A stretch of DNA of 64,000 nt from Pseudomonas sp. IB20 (GCF_009707325.1 NZ_CP046103.1:4412744-4476743), one strand, 5' to 3'. Positions 40,665-51,429 are shown, counted from the first letter of the stretch. Numbers and translations are program-made. Notes: a model not told the origin generated them from the sequence alone.

Positions 40665-41192
40665 ATGCAAAACACCAAGCTCTTGCTAACCAGTTTCACC
40701 CTTGTGGGACTGCTCGCACTCGCCGGTTGTTCATTCCCCGGGGTTTACAAAATCGACATCCAGCAGGGCAATGTCGTCACGCAGGACATGATAGACCAGT
40801 TACGTCCGGGAATGACCCGACGGCAAGTACGGTTTATTATGGGTAACCCCCTGCTGACCGACACTTTTCATGCCGATCGCTGGGATTATCTCTACAGCAT
40901 CCAGCCAGGCGGCGGTGAACGCCAGCAGGAACGCGTTAGTGTCATCTTCAATGGCAGTGACCAGCTTGTCAGCCTGTCCGGCGACTTCATGCCCGGCGTA
41001 AGCCGCGATGAAGCCTTGCTGGGCAAGGACAACGGCACCAACGTGACTGCGCCTGTTCAGGAAGCGCAGAAGCCGAAGTCCGAAGTACCTGCCAAGCCAG
41101 GTTCGTTGCTGGATCAGATCCAGAAAGACGTCGACGGCGTGCAAACCGTTCCAGTCCCGACGCCTCAGCCTCTGGACACCAGCCCGCAGTAA
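40665..41192 (+). CDS. bamE: Outer-membrane assembly lipoprotein BamE (OmlA)
   Basis: BamE is a small lipoprotein of the BAM complex that inserts beta-barrels in the outer membrane. The signal ends in the lipobox LAGC with Cys22. The SmpA/OmlA domain covers about 30-115, with LRPGMTRRQVRFIMGNPLLTD and WDYLYSIQPGGG. The Pro/Lys-rich tail to residue 175 is longer than in E. coli BamE. It is divergent from fur and ends in a terminator. Confidence 0.95.
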   Translation: MQNTKLLLTSFTLVGLLALAGCSFPGVYKIDIQQGNVVTQDMIDQLRPGMTRRQVRFIMGNPLLTDTFHADRWDYLYSIQPGGGERQQERVSVIFNGSDQLVSLSGDFMPGVSRDEALLGKDNGTNVTAPVQEAQKPKSEVPAKPGSLLDQIQKDVDGVQTVPVPTPQPLDTSPQ

Positions 41193-41208
41193 TTTTGCGG
41201 TGCTCGAT

Positions 41209-41235
41209 AAAAAGCCCGGCGTGCCGGGCTTTTTG
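41209..41235. terminator. Terminator between bamE and rnfH
   Basis: AAAAAGCCCGGC-GT-GCCGGGCTTTTT is symmetrical, with an A-tract and a T-tract, and so serves both convergent genes. Confidence 0.92.
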
Positions 41236-41255
41236 TTGCCTGCCGATTGGCAGGC

Positions 41256-41558
41256 TTATGAACTTTGCTGCCTGGCCATCGCCGCCTTGGCCGCGCGCAG
41301 CCGGCGCACCTCTTTAGGGTCTGCCAGCAAGGGCCGGTAAATCTCAATGCGGTCACCCGGCTGCACAGCGCGCACATCTGCGTCGGCGACTACCTTGCCG
41401 AATATCCCCAATGGACATTCAGCCAACACCAACTGCGGAAATTGCGCGGCTATTCCCGACGCCTGCACCGCCGCCCTCAGGCTTGAACCCGACGGCACCG
41501 TCACCGCCAGCAAGACCTGGCGATCCTCGGCGGCGTACACCACTTCAATCTCAACCAT
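41256..41558 (-). CDS. rnfH: RnfH family ubiquitin-like protein
   Basis: A 100-residue beta-grasp protein of the RnfH (UPF0125) family: MVEIEVVYA, ECPLGIFGKVV, VQPGDRIEIYRPLLADPKEVRRLRA. Function is not settled. The start at 41558 overlaps the end of ratA by eight bases, so translation is coupled. An in-frame upstream extension inside ratA is not conserved. RatA-RnfH pairs are common in proteobacteria. Confidence 0.92.
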   Translation of the reverse strand: MVEIEVVYAAEDRQVLLAVTVPSGSSLRAAVQASGIAAQFPQLVLAECPLGIFGKVVADADVRAVQPGDRIEIYRPLLADPKEVRRLRAAKAAMARQQSS

Positions 41559-41985
41559 GCAGTTGTTTGGCCCGCTGACAGAATGCGTCCACCAAGGTGT
41601 TGGCAGCCTGATTGAACAAAGGTCCCAACGTTGCCCGCACAATCGGCCCCGCGTAATCAAAGGACAGGTCCAGGCTGATTTTGCAGGCCTTGTCAGTCAA
41701 CACCTTGAAGACCCACACCCCATGCAACTGGGTAAACGGGCCTTCCTGCAGATTCATTTCGATAGATTGCCCAGGCACCAGCACATTGCGCGTAACAAAA
41801 TGCTGACTAAGACCGCCCTTGGCCACCCCGACACTGGCAACCATGTGCTCATCACTGCTCTCCAGCACCTCGGCGGTGTTGCACCACGGCAGGAATTCCG
41901 GGTAACGCGCCACGTCGTTGACCAGGTCATAGAGCGCCTGCGCCGGATAAGGCAATAAAGCCGAACGTTGAATATGCGTCGTCAT
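41551..41985 (-). CDS. ratA: RatA family protein (SRPBCC/START fold)
   Basis: A 144-residue polyketide-cyclase/START-fold protein: SALLPYPAQALYDLVNDVARYPEFLPWC is the family hallmark. In E. coli RatA was reported to block 70S formation, while its relatives include coenzyme Q-binding COQ10. Either role is possible. GGAAGTAA lies before the ATG. The gene is divergent from smpB, as in E. coli, and overlaps rnfH. Confidence 0.9.
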   Translation of the reverse strand: MTTHIQRSALLPYPAQALYDLVNDVARYPEFLPWCNTAEVLESSDEHMVASVGVAKGGLSQHFVTRNVLVPGQSIEMNLQEGPFTQLHGVWVFKVLTDKACKISLDLSFDYAGPIVRATLGPLFNQAANTLVDAFCQRAKQLHG

Positions 41986-42136
41986 GTGAGCGTTACTTCC
42001 ACTGCTGAGGCAAACATCGCGAAAGAACAGCCCAATCCGCGAGAGAAAAAAACCAAAGAACTGCCGGTATTGTCCGGGATTCGTCCAACACGCTCAAGCA
42101 CGCAGGTTGACCGTAGCCGACACGCTCGCAACTCCC

Positions 42137-42142
42137 TATAAT
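42137..42142 (+). promoter_or_regulatory. Consensus -10 box directly upstream of smpB
   Basis: A perfect TATAAT ends only nine bases before the smpB ATG, so transcription would begin within a few bases of the start codon. A TTGACC lies at 42107-42112, but the 24-base spacing is too long for it to be the matching -35. Confidence 0.5.
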
Positions 42143-42151
42143 GCCGCCCCT

Positions 42152-42634
42152 ATGGCTAAACAAAAGAAACACCCCACAGGGACCATCGCGCAAAATAAAA
42201 AGGCGCGACACGATTACTTCATCGAACATCGGTTCGAGGCTGGTCTGGTCCTGGCCGGCTGGGAAGTAAAAAGTCTGCGCGCCAGCAAACTGCAACTGGT
42301 CGACAGTTACGTATTGCTCAAAGATGGCGAGGCATGGCTGCTCGGCAGTCATATCACCCCGCTGACCACCGCGAGCACCCACGTGATTGCCGACCCGGTG
42401 CGCACGCGCAAGCTGTTGCTCAACGCGCGCGAACTGGAAAAGCTCGCTGCCGCCGTACAGCAGAAAGGCTATGCCTGCATCTGCCTGTCCTGGTACTGGA
42501 GCAAGCACCTGGTCAAGTGCGAGATCGCACTGGGCAAGGGCAAGAAGGAATACGACAAGCGCGATACCGAGCGTGAACGCGACTCCAACCGTGAGCTGCA
42601 TCGCGCCGTGCGTAACAAGGGCAAGGAAGAGTAA
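42152..42634 (+). CDS. smpB: SsrA-binding protein SmpB
   Basis: SmpB binds tmRNA and directs it to stalled ribosomes for trans-translation. From ATG 42152 (MAKQKKHPTGTIAQNKKARHDYFI) it has 160 residues: an OB-fold core (LVLAGWEVKSLRASKLQLVDSYV) and the basic tail DKRDTERERDSNRELHRAVRNKGKEE. An upstream in-frame TTG would add 15 atypical residues. There is no ribosome binding site before this ATG, and a TATAAT sits nine bases upstream. The tmRNA gene lies 6.2 kb further on. Confidence 0.95.
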   Translation: MAKQKKHPTGTIAQNKKARHDYFIEHRFEAGLVLAGWEVKSLRASKLQLVDSYVLLKDGEAWLLGSHITPLTTASTHVIADPVRTRKLLLNARELEKLAAAVQQKGYACICLSWYWSKHLVKCEIALGKGKKEYDKRDTERERDSNRELHRAVRNKGKEE

Positions 42635-42672
42635 TCCTTGTGACAATGTAGCCTTGGGTGGCTCACCCCAGG

Positions 42673-43440
42673 CTACATGCCTTTACGTCGCTCCGCCCGC
42701 GCCACGCGCTGAACTTCCTGACGCACCTCCTCCAACACTTCCTGCACATACAGCAGGTGACGTGTTGAAACTTCGCGTGCCTGCTCGGCCCGCCCCTCGA
42801 TAATCGCCAAGTACAAATCCCGGTGCTGACTGATCAGCATGTCGCGGGTTTCCGTACGCTGCTGGTACATGCCGCCGATGTTGGTCACCACGTTACGCTT
42901 GAGCAGATCAAACAGGCCGCGAATGGTGTGCAGCAACACTGCATTATGGCTGGCCTCGGCAATGGCCAAGTGAAACCGCGCATCCGCCGCGCCCTCCTCC
43001 ACCCGGCTGACCTCATCAACCCGCGTGTAGCAATCCTGCAACGCCTCAAAGGCGGCGGTCAGCCGCTCACGGTCAACCTCGGTGGCGCGCTGCGCCGCGT
43101 AGTAAGCACACGAAGCTTCTAAGGTCTGGCGAAACTCCAACAAATCACGCTGGGCCTCGGGGTTATTTTCCAGCAGGTGCAGCAGCGGATCGCTGAACGT
43201 CGACCCCAAGGAATCCGCCACATAGTTACCGCCGCCCTGGCGACTGACCAGCAACCCCTTGGCCGCCAGCTTCTGGATCGCCTCGCGCAACGACGGGCGC
43301 GACACGCCAAACCGCTCAGCCAAAGCGCGCTCGGCCGGCAAGCGCTCGCCTGACTTGAGCGTACCCTCAAGGATCATGCCCTCAAGCTGCTCGACAATAT
43401 CGTCAGACAAACGGCGCTGACGCACCTGATCAAACCCCAT
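42673..43440 (-). CDS. lldR: GntR/FadR-family regulator of lactate utilisation
   Basis: The 255 residues contain an N-terminal GntR winged helix (ERLPAERALAERFGVSRPSLREAIQKLAAKGLLVSRQGGGNYV, about 30-75) and an FCD effector domain with metal-ligand-type His and Asp residues (DARFHLAIAEASHN, SQHRDLYLAI). It is divergent from lldP. A perfect 17-bp palindrome in the shared upstream region fits its binding site. L-lactate or another hydroxy acid is the expected inducer. Confidence 0.87.
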   Translation of the reverse strand: MGFDQVRQRRLSDDIVEQLEGMILEGTLKSGERLPAERALAERFGVSRPSLREAIQKLAAKGLLVSRQGGGNYVADSLGSTFSDPLLHLLENNPEAQRDLLEFRQTLEASCAYYAAQRATEVDRERLTAAFEALQDCYTRVDEVSRVEEGAADARFHLAIAEASHNAVLLHTIRGLFDLLKRNVVTNIGGMYQQRTETRDMLISQHRDLYLAIIEGRAEQAREVSTRHLLYVQEVLEEVRQEVQRVARAERRKGM

Positions 43441-43632
43441 AACTCACTCTCCACAATCCCGACCACTCGCCGGGCCCTCTATTCTGGCCTATCGCCGCGC
43501 TTGCGGCACCTATCAGAACGCCTTCGATTGATCAGACCAGAACACTCCACCCGCGACCTAAGACCAAAGTTTCGCGAGCGGCAAATTGACACACCCCATC
43601 CAAGGCTTTTACTCTAGCCGACAGCGACTGTA

Positions 43633-43649
43633 AATTGGTATTACCAATT
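43633..43649. promoter_or_regulatory. Operator for the GntR-type regulator
   Basis: AATTGGTATTACCAATT is a perfect 8+1+8 palindrome containing the GntR/FadR core TGGT-N3-ACCA. It lies 41 bases before the lldP ATG. Confidence 0.85.
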
Positions 43650-43690
43650 ATCCAAGCTGACCAAACAACAACAATCAGGGGCCACCCCAT

Positions 43691-45385
43691 ATGCAAACCT
43701 GGCAACAGCTCTACAGCCCTCTCGGCAGCCTCGGCCTGTCCGCATTGGCCGCGGTTATTCCGATCGTTTTCTTCTTCCTGGCCTTGGCTGTGTTTCGCCT
43801 CAAAGGCCACGTCGCCGGTAGCATCACCCTGGCGCTGTCGATCCTGGTAGCGATCTTCGCCTTCCAAATGCCCGTGGACATGGCGCTGGCCGCCGCCGGT
43901 TATGGGTTTGCCTATGGCCTGTGGCCTATCGCGTGGATCATCGTCGCGGCCGTGTTCCTCTACAAACTGACGGTCAAGAGCGGCCAGTTCGAGATCATCC
44001 GCAGCTCGGTCCTGTCGATCACCGACGACCAACGCTTACAGGTCTTGCTGATCGGCTTTTGCTTCGGCGCCTTCCTGGAAGGTGCAGCCGGTTTCGGTGC
44101 ACCCGTTGCGATCACTGCCGCACTGCTGGTCGGCCTGGGTTTCAACCCGCTGTACGCCGCAGGCCTGTGCCTGATCGCCAACACCGCGCCCGTCGCCTTC
44201 GGCGCGCTGGGCATCCCGATCATCGTCGCCGGGCAAGTCACCGGCATTGACGCATTCAAGATCGGCGCCATGACCGGCCGCCAGCTACCGCTGCTGTCGC
44301 TGTTCGTGCCGTTCTGGCTGGTGTTCATGATGGACGGCCTGCGCGGCGTTCGCGAAACCTGGCCGGCAGCCCTGGTGGCAGGCCTGAGCTTCGCCATCAC
44401 TCAGTACTTCACCTCCAACTTCATCGGCCCGGAACTGCCGGACATCACCTCGGCCCTGGCCAGCCTGATTTCCCTGACCCTGTTCCTGAAAGTCTGGCAG
44501 CCCAAGCGCACCGCAGGCGCACAGATTGCCGGCGCCACCTCAAGTACAACGGTTACCGCCAGTGTCGGCGGCTTCGGTCAACCACGCCAAACCGTCGCGT
44601 CGCCCTACAGCCTGGGGCGGATTTTCAAAGCCTGGTCGCCGTTCCTGATCCTGACCGTGCTGGTTACCATCTGGACCCTCAAGCCGTTCAAGGCGATGTT
44701 CGCGGCGGGCGGTTCGATGTACAGCTGGGTGTTCAACTTCGCGATCCCGCACCTGGACCAACTGGTGATCAAGGTCGCCCCCATCGTCACCAACCCGACG
44801 GCGATTCCAGCGGTGTTCAAGCTGGATCCGATTTCAGCCACCGGCACCGCGATTTTCTTCTCCGCGCTGGTTTCAATGTTGGTGTTGAAGATCGACATAA
44901 AAACTGGTCTGACCACTTTTAAAGAGACCGTCTACGAGCTGCGCTGGCCGATCCTGTCCATCGGCATGGTGCTGGCGTTCGCCTTCGTCACCAACTACTC
45001 CGGCATGTCCTCGAGCATGGCGTTGGTGTTGGCTGGCACCGGCGCTGCCTTCCCATTCTTCTCGCCCTTCCTCGGCTGGCTGGGGGTTTTCCTGACAGGT
45101 TCCGACACCTCGTCCAACGCACTGTTCAGCTCGCTGCAAGCCACCACTGCACATCAGATCGGCGTCAGCGATGTGCTGTTGGTCGCCGCCAATACCAGCG
45201 GCGGCGTGACCGGCAAGATGATCTCGCCGCAGTCGATCGCCGTCGCCTGCGCCGCCACCGGGCTGGTGGGCAAGGAATCCGATCTGTTCCGCTTTACCCT
45301 CAAGCACAGCCTGTTTTTTGCCACTATCGTCGGGCTGATCACGCTGGCGCAGGCCTACTGGTTCACCGGTATGCTGGTGCACTAA
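43691..45385 (+). CDS. lldP: L-lactate permease
   Basis: LldP imports L-lactate (and D-lactate or glycolate) with protons. The 564 residues form a polytopic protein with about a dozen or more membrane segments, including FGAFLEGAAGFGAPVAITAALL and GALGIPIIVAGQVTG, typical of the family, and LTGSDTSSNALFSSLQ near the C-terminus. AGGGG precedes the ATG. It is followed after 71 bases by the lactate dehydrogenase gene; lldD, often between the two, is missing. Confidence 0.95.
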   Translation: MQTWQQLYSPLGSLGLSALAAVIPIVFFFLALAVFRLKGHVAGSITLALSILVAIFAFQMPVDMALAAAGYGFAYGLWPIAWIIVAAVFLYKLTVKSGQFEIIRSSVLSITDDQRLQVLLIGFCFGAFLEGAAGFGAPVAITAALLVGLGFNPLYAAGLCLIANTAPVAFGALGIPIIVAGQVTGIDAFKIGAMTGRQLPLLSLFVPFWLVFMMDGLRGVRETWPAALVAGLSFAITQYFTSNFIGPELPDITSALASLISLTLFLKVWQPKRTAGAQIAGATSSTTVTASVGGFGQPRQTVASPYSLGRIFKAWSPFLILTVLVTIWTLKPFKAMFAAGGSMYSWVFNFAIPHLDQLVIKVAPIVTNPTAIPAVFKLDPISATGTAIFFSALVSMLVLKIDIKTGLTTFKETVYELRWPILSIGMVLAFAFVTNYSGMSSSMALVLAGTGAAFPFFSPFLGWLGVFLTGSDTSSNALFSSLQATTAHQIGVSDVLLVAANTSGGVTGKMISPQSIAVACAATGLVGKESDLFRFTLKHSLFFATIVGLITLAQAYWFTGMLVH

Positions 45386-45456
45386 AAACCTGCACGTAAT
45401 AGGGTAAGAATCGACGCCGGACAACCATGCCGGCGTCAGCTATTTCTGGAGGACCG

Positions 45457-48267
<2,811 letters not shown>

Positions 48268-48403
48268 TCAGCCAACAAAACCGAACCCCTGCGTGCCGGC
48301 GTAGTCATCTGCATAGGCCTCGGTGAACGAGGCTCATCAGTGATGTCGCTGGCAGGCCTTGAACGCCAGCAGCGTCGAGCCCTTTTTCGCAAGGAGATAC
48401 CCT

Positions 48404-48685
48404 ATGAAGCGTTCCGCTCTTGCTGGCTTGTTTATTACCGCTGCGATGATGGCCTCCCCGGTGTTTGCAGCCGGTAAAACAGACGAGCTTTGCCAAATCA
48501 ACCTGGACAAAATCAACAACGGCAAAGCGCTACTGGCCACCGACACCAGTGGTAAAAGCGGCGAAATCGACACCGCCGTCTCCCAGGCTAAGGCTGCCCA
48601 CGCGGCTGGCGATGACAAGAAGTGCATCGAGATCACCTCCAAAGCCATCCAGGACTTGCAGAACAGCGAGAAAGGCGGCCAGTAA
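48404..48685 (+). CDS. Small exported protein of unknown function
   Basis: From ATG 48404, with AAGGAGAT upstream, this is a 93-residue protein. Its signal peptide (MKRSALAGLFITAAMMASPVFA) is followed by about 70 hydrophilic residues (AGKTDELCQINLDKI...DKKCIEITSKAIQDLQNSEKGGQ). Two Cys residues could form a disulphide in the periplasm. No family is recognised with confidence. A UUCG-loop terminator follows, so it is a single-gene unit between the lactate genes and ssrA. Confidence 0.8.
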   Translation: MKRSALAGLFITAAMMASPVFAAGKTDELCQINLDKINNGKALLATDTSGKSGEIDTAVSQAKAAHAAGDDKKCIEITSKAIQDLQNSEKGGQ

Positions 48686-48702
48686 GCCCCTGACGAGCTC
48701 GC

Positions 48703-48722
48703 GGCCAACCTTCGGGTTGGCC
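48703..48722 (+). terminator. Terminator of the small exported protein gene
   Basis: GGCCAACC-TTCG-GGTTGGCC, an 8-bp stem closed by a stable TTCG tetraloop, 17 bases after the stop and followed by TTCTG. Confidence 0.8.
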
Positions 48723-48789
48723 TTCTGCGAACGTTTGGCGTACACTGCACAGGCTTGTCACTCACTAAGAAACAACGAGTTACAAGCAC

Positions 48790-49186
48790 GGGGCCGTTTA
48801 GGATTCGACGCCGGTCGCGAAACTTTAGGTGCATGCCGAGTTGGTAACAGAACTCGTAAATCCACTGTTGCAACTTCTTATAGTTGCCAATGACGAAAAC
48901 TACGGCCAGGAATTCGCTATCGCTGCGTAAGCAGCCTTAGACCTGAGCTTCTGGTACCTTCGGGTCCAGCAATCACCAGGGGATGTCTGTAAACCCAAAG
49001 TGATTGTCATATAGAACAGAATCGCCGTGCAGTACGTTGTGGACGAAGCGGCTAAAACTTACACAACTCGCCCAAAGCACCCTGCCCTTCGGGTCGCTGA
49101 GGGTTAACTTAATAGAAACGGCTACGCATGTAGTACCGACAGCGGAGTACTGGCGGACGGGGGTTCAAATCCCCCCGGCTCCACCA
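48790..49186 (+). ncRNA. ssrA: Transfer-messenger RNA (tmRNA)
   Basis: The 397-base gene starts GGGGCCG and ends CGGCTCCACCA, forming the tRNA-Ala-like acceptor. The T-arm GGGGGTTCAAATCCCCCC is intact. The tag frame at 48886-48930 reads ANDENYGQEFAIAA followed by TAA. tmRNA with SmpB releases stalled ribosomes and marks the nascent chain for proteolysis. The 3' end is the attachment site of the integrase element that begins immediately downstream. Confidence 0.95.
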
Positions 49187-49198
49187 CCCATACATCTA

Positions 49199-49223
49199 AA
49201 GACGTCCCAGGACGTCTTTTTTT
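49199..49223 (+). terminator. Terminator downstream of ssrA, inside the element
   Basis: AAGACGTCC-CA-GGACGTCTT followed by TTTTT, 12 bases after the tmRNA 3' end. It probably replaces the native ssrA terminator, which may be the one now at 51023-51049. Confidence 0.85.
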
Positions 49224-49298
49224 GTGCCTGCAATCCAGTAAATACGGGGCTTACAGCTCCACCAGCGTCCATGAACGTCCAGCAGCAGCCACATCTTC

Positions 49299-49370
49299 TG
49301 GCATTCCAAATGGCATTCCAAGCACATAGGTGCTAATTTTTGGAATGCCAAAACTCATACTGGAATGCCA
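49299..49370. repeat. Left cluster of integrase arm-type sites
   Basis: TGGCATTCCA occurs twice in direct tandem at 12-base spacing (49299 and 49311), then twice in inverted orientation as TGGAATGCCA (49341-49350, 49361-49370). The last copy overlaps the integrase start codon. The direct pair is repeated exactly at the right end of the element. Confidence 0.7.
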
Positions 49371-50627
49371 ATGTGCGCTCAAGCTACCCGTCTCTCTGAA
49401 CTCAAAATCAAGTCTGCCAAACCTGCTGAAAAAGACTACGTGCTATTTGACGGCGGCGGACTTCAAATGCGAGTGAGAAGCAATGGCTCTAAGCTATGGA
49501 ACTTTAACTATCGACACCCTGTGACGAAGAAGCGGATCAATATGGGCTTGGGTACCTTCCCTGAAGTCTCGTTAGCGCAGGCAAGAAAGGGTTCCATTGG
49601 AGCGAGGGAAGTTCTTGCTCAAGGCCTCGACCCAAAAGAGAAACGAGATGCTGTACTACAAGCCAAACAAGCTGCGACTGAACACACATTCCAGAATGTG
49701 GCGACGTCCTGGTTTGAGCGGAAAAAAGATGATGTGACACAGGCCTACGCTGAGGACATCTGGCGCTCGTTGACGTTGCACGTTTTTCAGGAGTTAGGCA
49801 CCACACCTATCTCAGCCATCAGCCCCCTAAAAGTCATCAACCTGCTTCGGCCACTCGAGACCAAAGGCAGCCTTGAAACCGTAAAACGACTATCACAGCG
49901 CCTCAACGAGATCATGACCTACGGGGTCAACTCGGGACTGATTGACGTAAATCCTCTCAGCGGGATTCGCGCAGTCTTCAAGAAACCGAAAAAGAAGAAT
50001 ATGGCAGCGCTTGCTCCGGATGAGCTGAAAGAACTCATGGTGGCAATTGCCAATGCCAGCATAAAACGAACTACGCGCTGCCTGATCGAATGGCAGCTCA
50101 CCACCATGACACGTCCAGCAGAAGCAGCTACTACCTGCTGGGCCGATATCGACTTAGAAAAGCGTATCTGGACGATCCCAGCTGAACGCATGAAAAAGCG
50201 CCGCATACATATCGTGCCGCTCACCGATCAAGCACTGGCGATTCTGGAGACAATCAAACCCTACAGCGGGCACAGGGAATACGTGTTTCCTGCAGACCGC
50301 AATCCTCGCACTCACTGCAATAGCCAGACCGCGAACATGGCTCTAAAACGCATGGGCTTCGAAGGTCGCCTGGTAAGCCACGGCCTGCGCTCAATGGCGA
50401 GCACCATTCTCAACGAGCACGGCTGGGACCCTGAACTGATCGAGGTAGCACTTGCCCACGTGGACAAAGACGAGGTGCGGAGCGCTTACAACCGGGCGGA
50501 TTACATCGAACGCAGACGCCCAATGATGGCTTGGTGGAGTGAGCACATTCAGGAAGCAGCTACCGGCAATCTGTCAGTGTCAGCAATAACTGAAAACAGG
50601 GAAAGAAAAGTCGTTTCGATCCGCTGA
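49365..50627 (+). CDS. Tyrosine-type site-specific integrase (P4-like)
   Basis: The 420 residues have an N-terminal arm-binding domain of the DUF4102 type (KDYVLFDGGGLQMRVRSNGSKLW...NMGLGTFPEVSLAQAR), a core-binding domain (about 100-200) and a catalytic domain. Catalytic residues are Arg in TTMTRPAEA, the HxxR pair in SHGLRSM, His in LAHVDKDE and the nucleophile Tyr in RSAYNRADY, all present, so it may be active. It can start at ATG 49365 or 49371; neither has a ribosome binding site. An arm-type repeat covers the start, suggesting self-repression. Confidence 0.9.
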   Translation: MPMCAQATRLSELKIKSAKPAEKDYVLFDGGGLQMRVRSNGSKLWNFNYRHPVTKKRINMGLGTFPEVSLAQARKGSIGAREVLAQGLDPKEKRDAVLQAKQAATEHTFQNVATSWFERKKDDVTQAYAEDIWRSLTLHVFQELGTTPISAISPLKVINLLRPLETKGSLETVKRLSQRLNEIMTYGVNSGLIDVNPLSGIRAVFKKPKKKNMAALAPDELKELMVAIANASIKRTTRCLIEWQLTTMTRPAEAATTCWADIDLEKRIWTIPAERMKKRRIHIVPLTDQALAILETIKPYSGHREYVFPADRNPRTHCNSQTANMALKRMGFEGRLVSHGLRSMASTILNEHGWDPELIEVALAHVDKDEVRSAYNRADYIERRRPMMAWWSEHIQEAATGNLSVSAITENRERKVVSIR

Positions 50628-50670
50628 TTAATAACCTACTCGTCGGTCGCAACAGGCAACAGGCAACAGT

Positions 50671-50814
50671 CGGCCAGGAGCAGTCATTGGCAAGCGGCTG
50701 GTTTCGACGTGGAAAGATCATGAGGGCATCGTTCTGACTGACTTCCCTCTAAGCCACTTTAAGGGGGGCAGAGTTAGGCCTGCGGTGCTTCTGTGGCGAA
50801 GCATGAGATCATGA
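50671..50814 (+). pseudogene. Fragment resembling a PemK/MazF-type toxin
   Basis: An in-frame stretch ending at TGA 50812-50814 reads ...GIVLTDFPLSHFKGGRVRPAVLLW... The pattern (I/V)VLTDFP-S...K..RPAV(L/V)L resembles the N-terminal strand-loop of PemK/MazF endoribonuclease toxins. There is no obvious start codon, and the frame ends soon after the motif, so at best it is a truncated remnant. No antitoxin is seen. Confidence 0.35.
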
Positions 50815-50908
50815 GCCCAAGATCTATGGTCAATGTCTAGCAAGTGGTAGATGAGTGATATAGCAATAGCGCCCATCAACTCGCTCGACGGCACCAAGCA
50901 AACTCTGT

Positions 50909-50930
50909 TGGCATTCCAAATGGCATTCCA
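50909..50930. repeat. Right pair of integrase arm-type sites
   Basis: Two tandem copies of TGGCATTCCA at 12-base spacing, an exact 22-base duplicate of 49299-49320. They lie about 55 bases inside the right boundary. Confidence 0.75.
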
Positions 50931-50982
50931 ATAGAAAAACGAAACCGGTAAATTCGTTTAAAATCAATAAGTTATATGACCT

Positions 50983-51005
50983 GTTCAGATTACCCCGGCC
51001 CACCA
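50983..51005 (+). repeat. Degenerate copy of the ssrA 3' end (candidate attR)
   Basis: GTTCAGATTACCCCGGC-CCACCA resembles the T-arm and acceptor of tmRNA ending at 49186, with three substitutions and one missing T. It is followed by a short spacer and a tRNA-type terminator (51023-51049), which suits a displaced native ssrA end. Confidence 0.55.
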
Positions 51006-51429
51006 ATTAGAAGCATCGACAGAACCCGCCTAGTGCGGGTTTTGTTGTTTCTGGGGTTTGGAAAGCCCGGCCGGTGGGCCTTCGGAATTTTCCTTCAACA
51101 TGTCGCGCTGTTGGTGAACTGGCGAAACCCCATCAACAACGCTGACTTTCCCCCGTCGCTGCTCATCAGCGAGCGGCTTTGACAGGCCGAAAAGTGTAAC
51201 CTTTCACACCCCTTGATTTAACGGCATGCTTCAACTCCGCAGCAGTTAATCGTACTCGGCGAGCTGTTAATCAACCGCGTATTGAATACGCAGCCCTTCC
51301 ACAGCGAACCGCCTCAGTCTTAAGAAACGAAATAGGGCGAGCCGCCTCACAACGCCTCGCCCCCTGGAATCCCCCCACACTTCCCATTACCCTGACGGCC
51401 TTTATCAGACAACCGGAAGTCAGATACCC
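51006..51429. other. Non-coding stretch right of the ssrA element
   Basis: It starts with a terminator, AACCCGC-CTAGT-GCGGGTT followed by TTGTTGTTT (51023-51049). The remainder has only short frames. On the minus strand two adjoining short open stretches (one ending ...KGYTFRPVKAAR) look like possible gene remnants, but I cannot assign them. I see no clear promoter for the gene at 51430. Confidence 0.4.

Larger units (their letters stand above)
49163..51005. mobile_element. Small integrative element (or remnant) in the 3' end of ssrA
   Basis: The element begins at the ssrA 3' end (core about 49163-49186). It ends at a degenerate copy of the same T-arm/acceptor sequence (50983-51005, about 20 of 24 positions alike). 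Inside are a tyrosine integrase, paired TGGCATTCCA repeats near both ends and a fragment resembling PemK/MazF toxins. The base composition looks less GC-rich than the flanks. At about 1.8 kb it is a minimal or decayed element. The right boundary is inferred from similarity only. Confidence 0.65.

Noticed and set aside
51205..51429. A gene on the minus strand between the ssrA element and 51430
   Set aside because: Only short frames in two phases are present, ending in peptides I cannot assign; there is not enough to call a gene.
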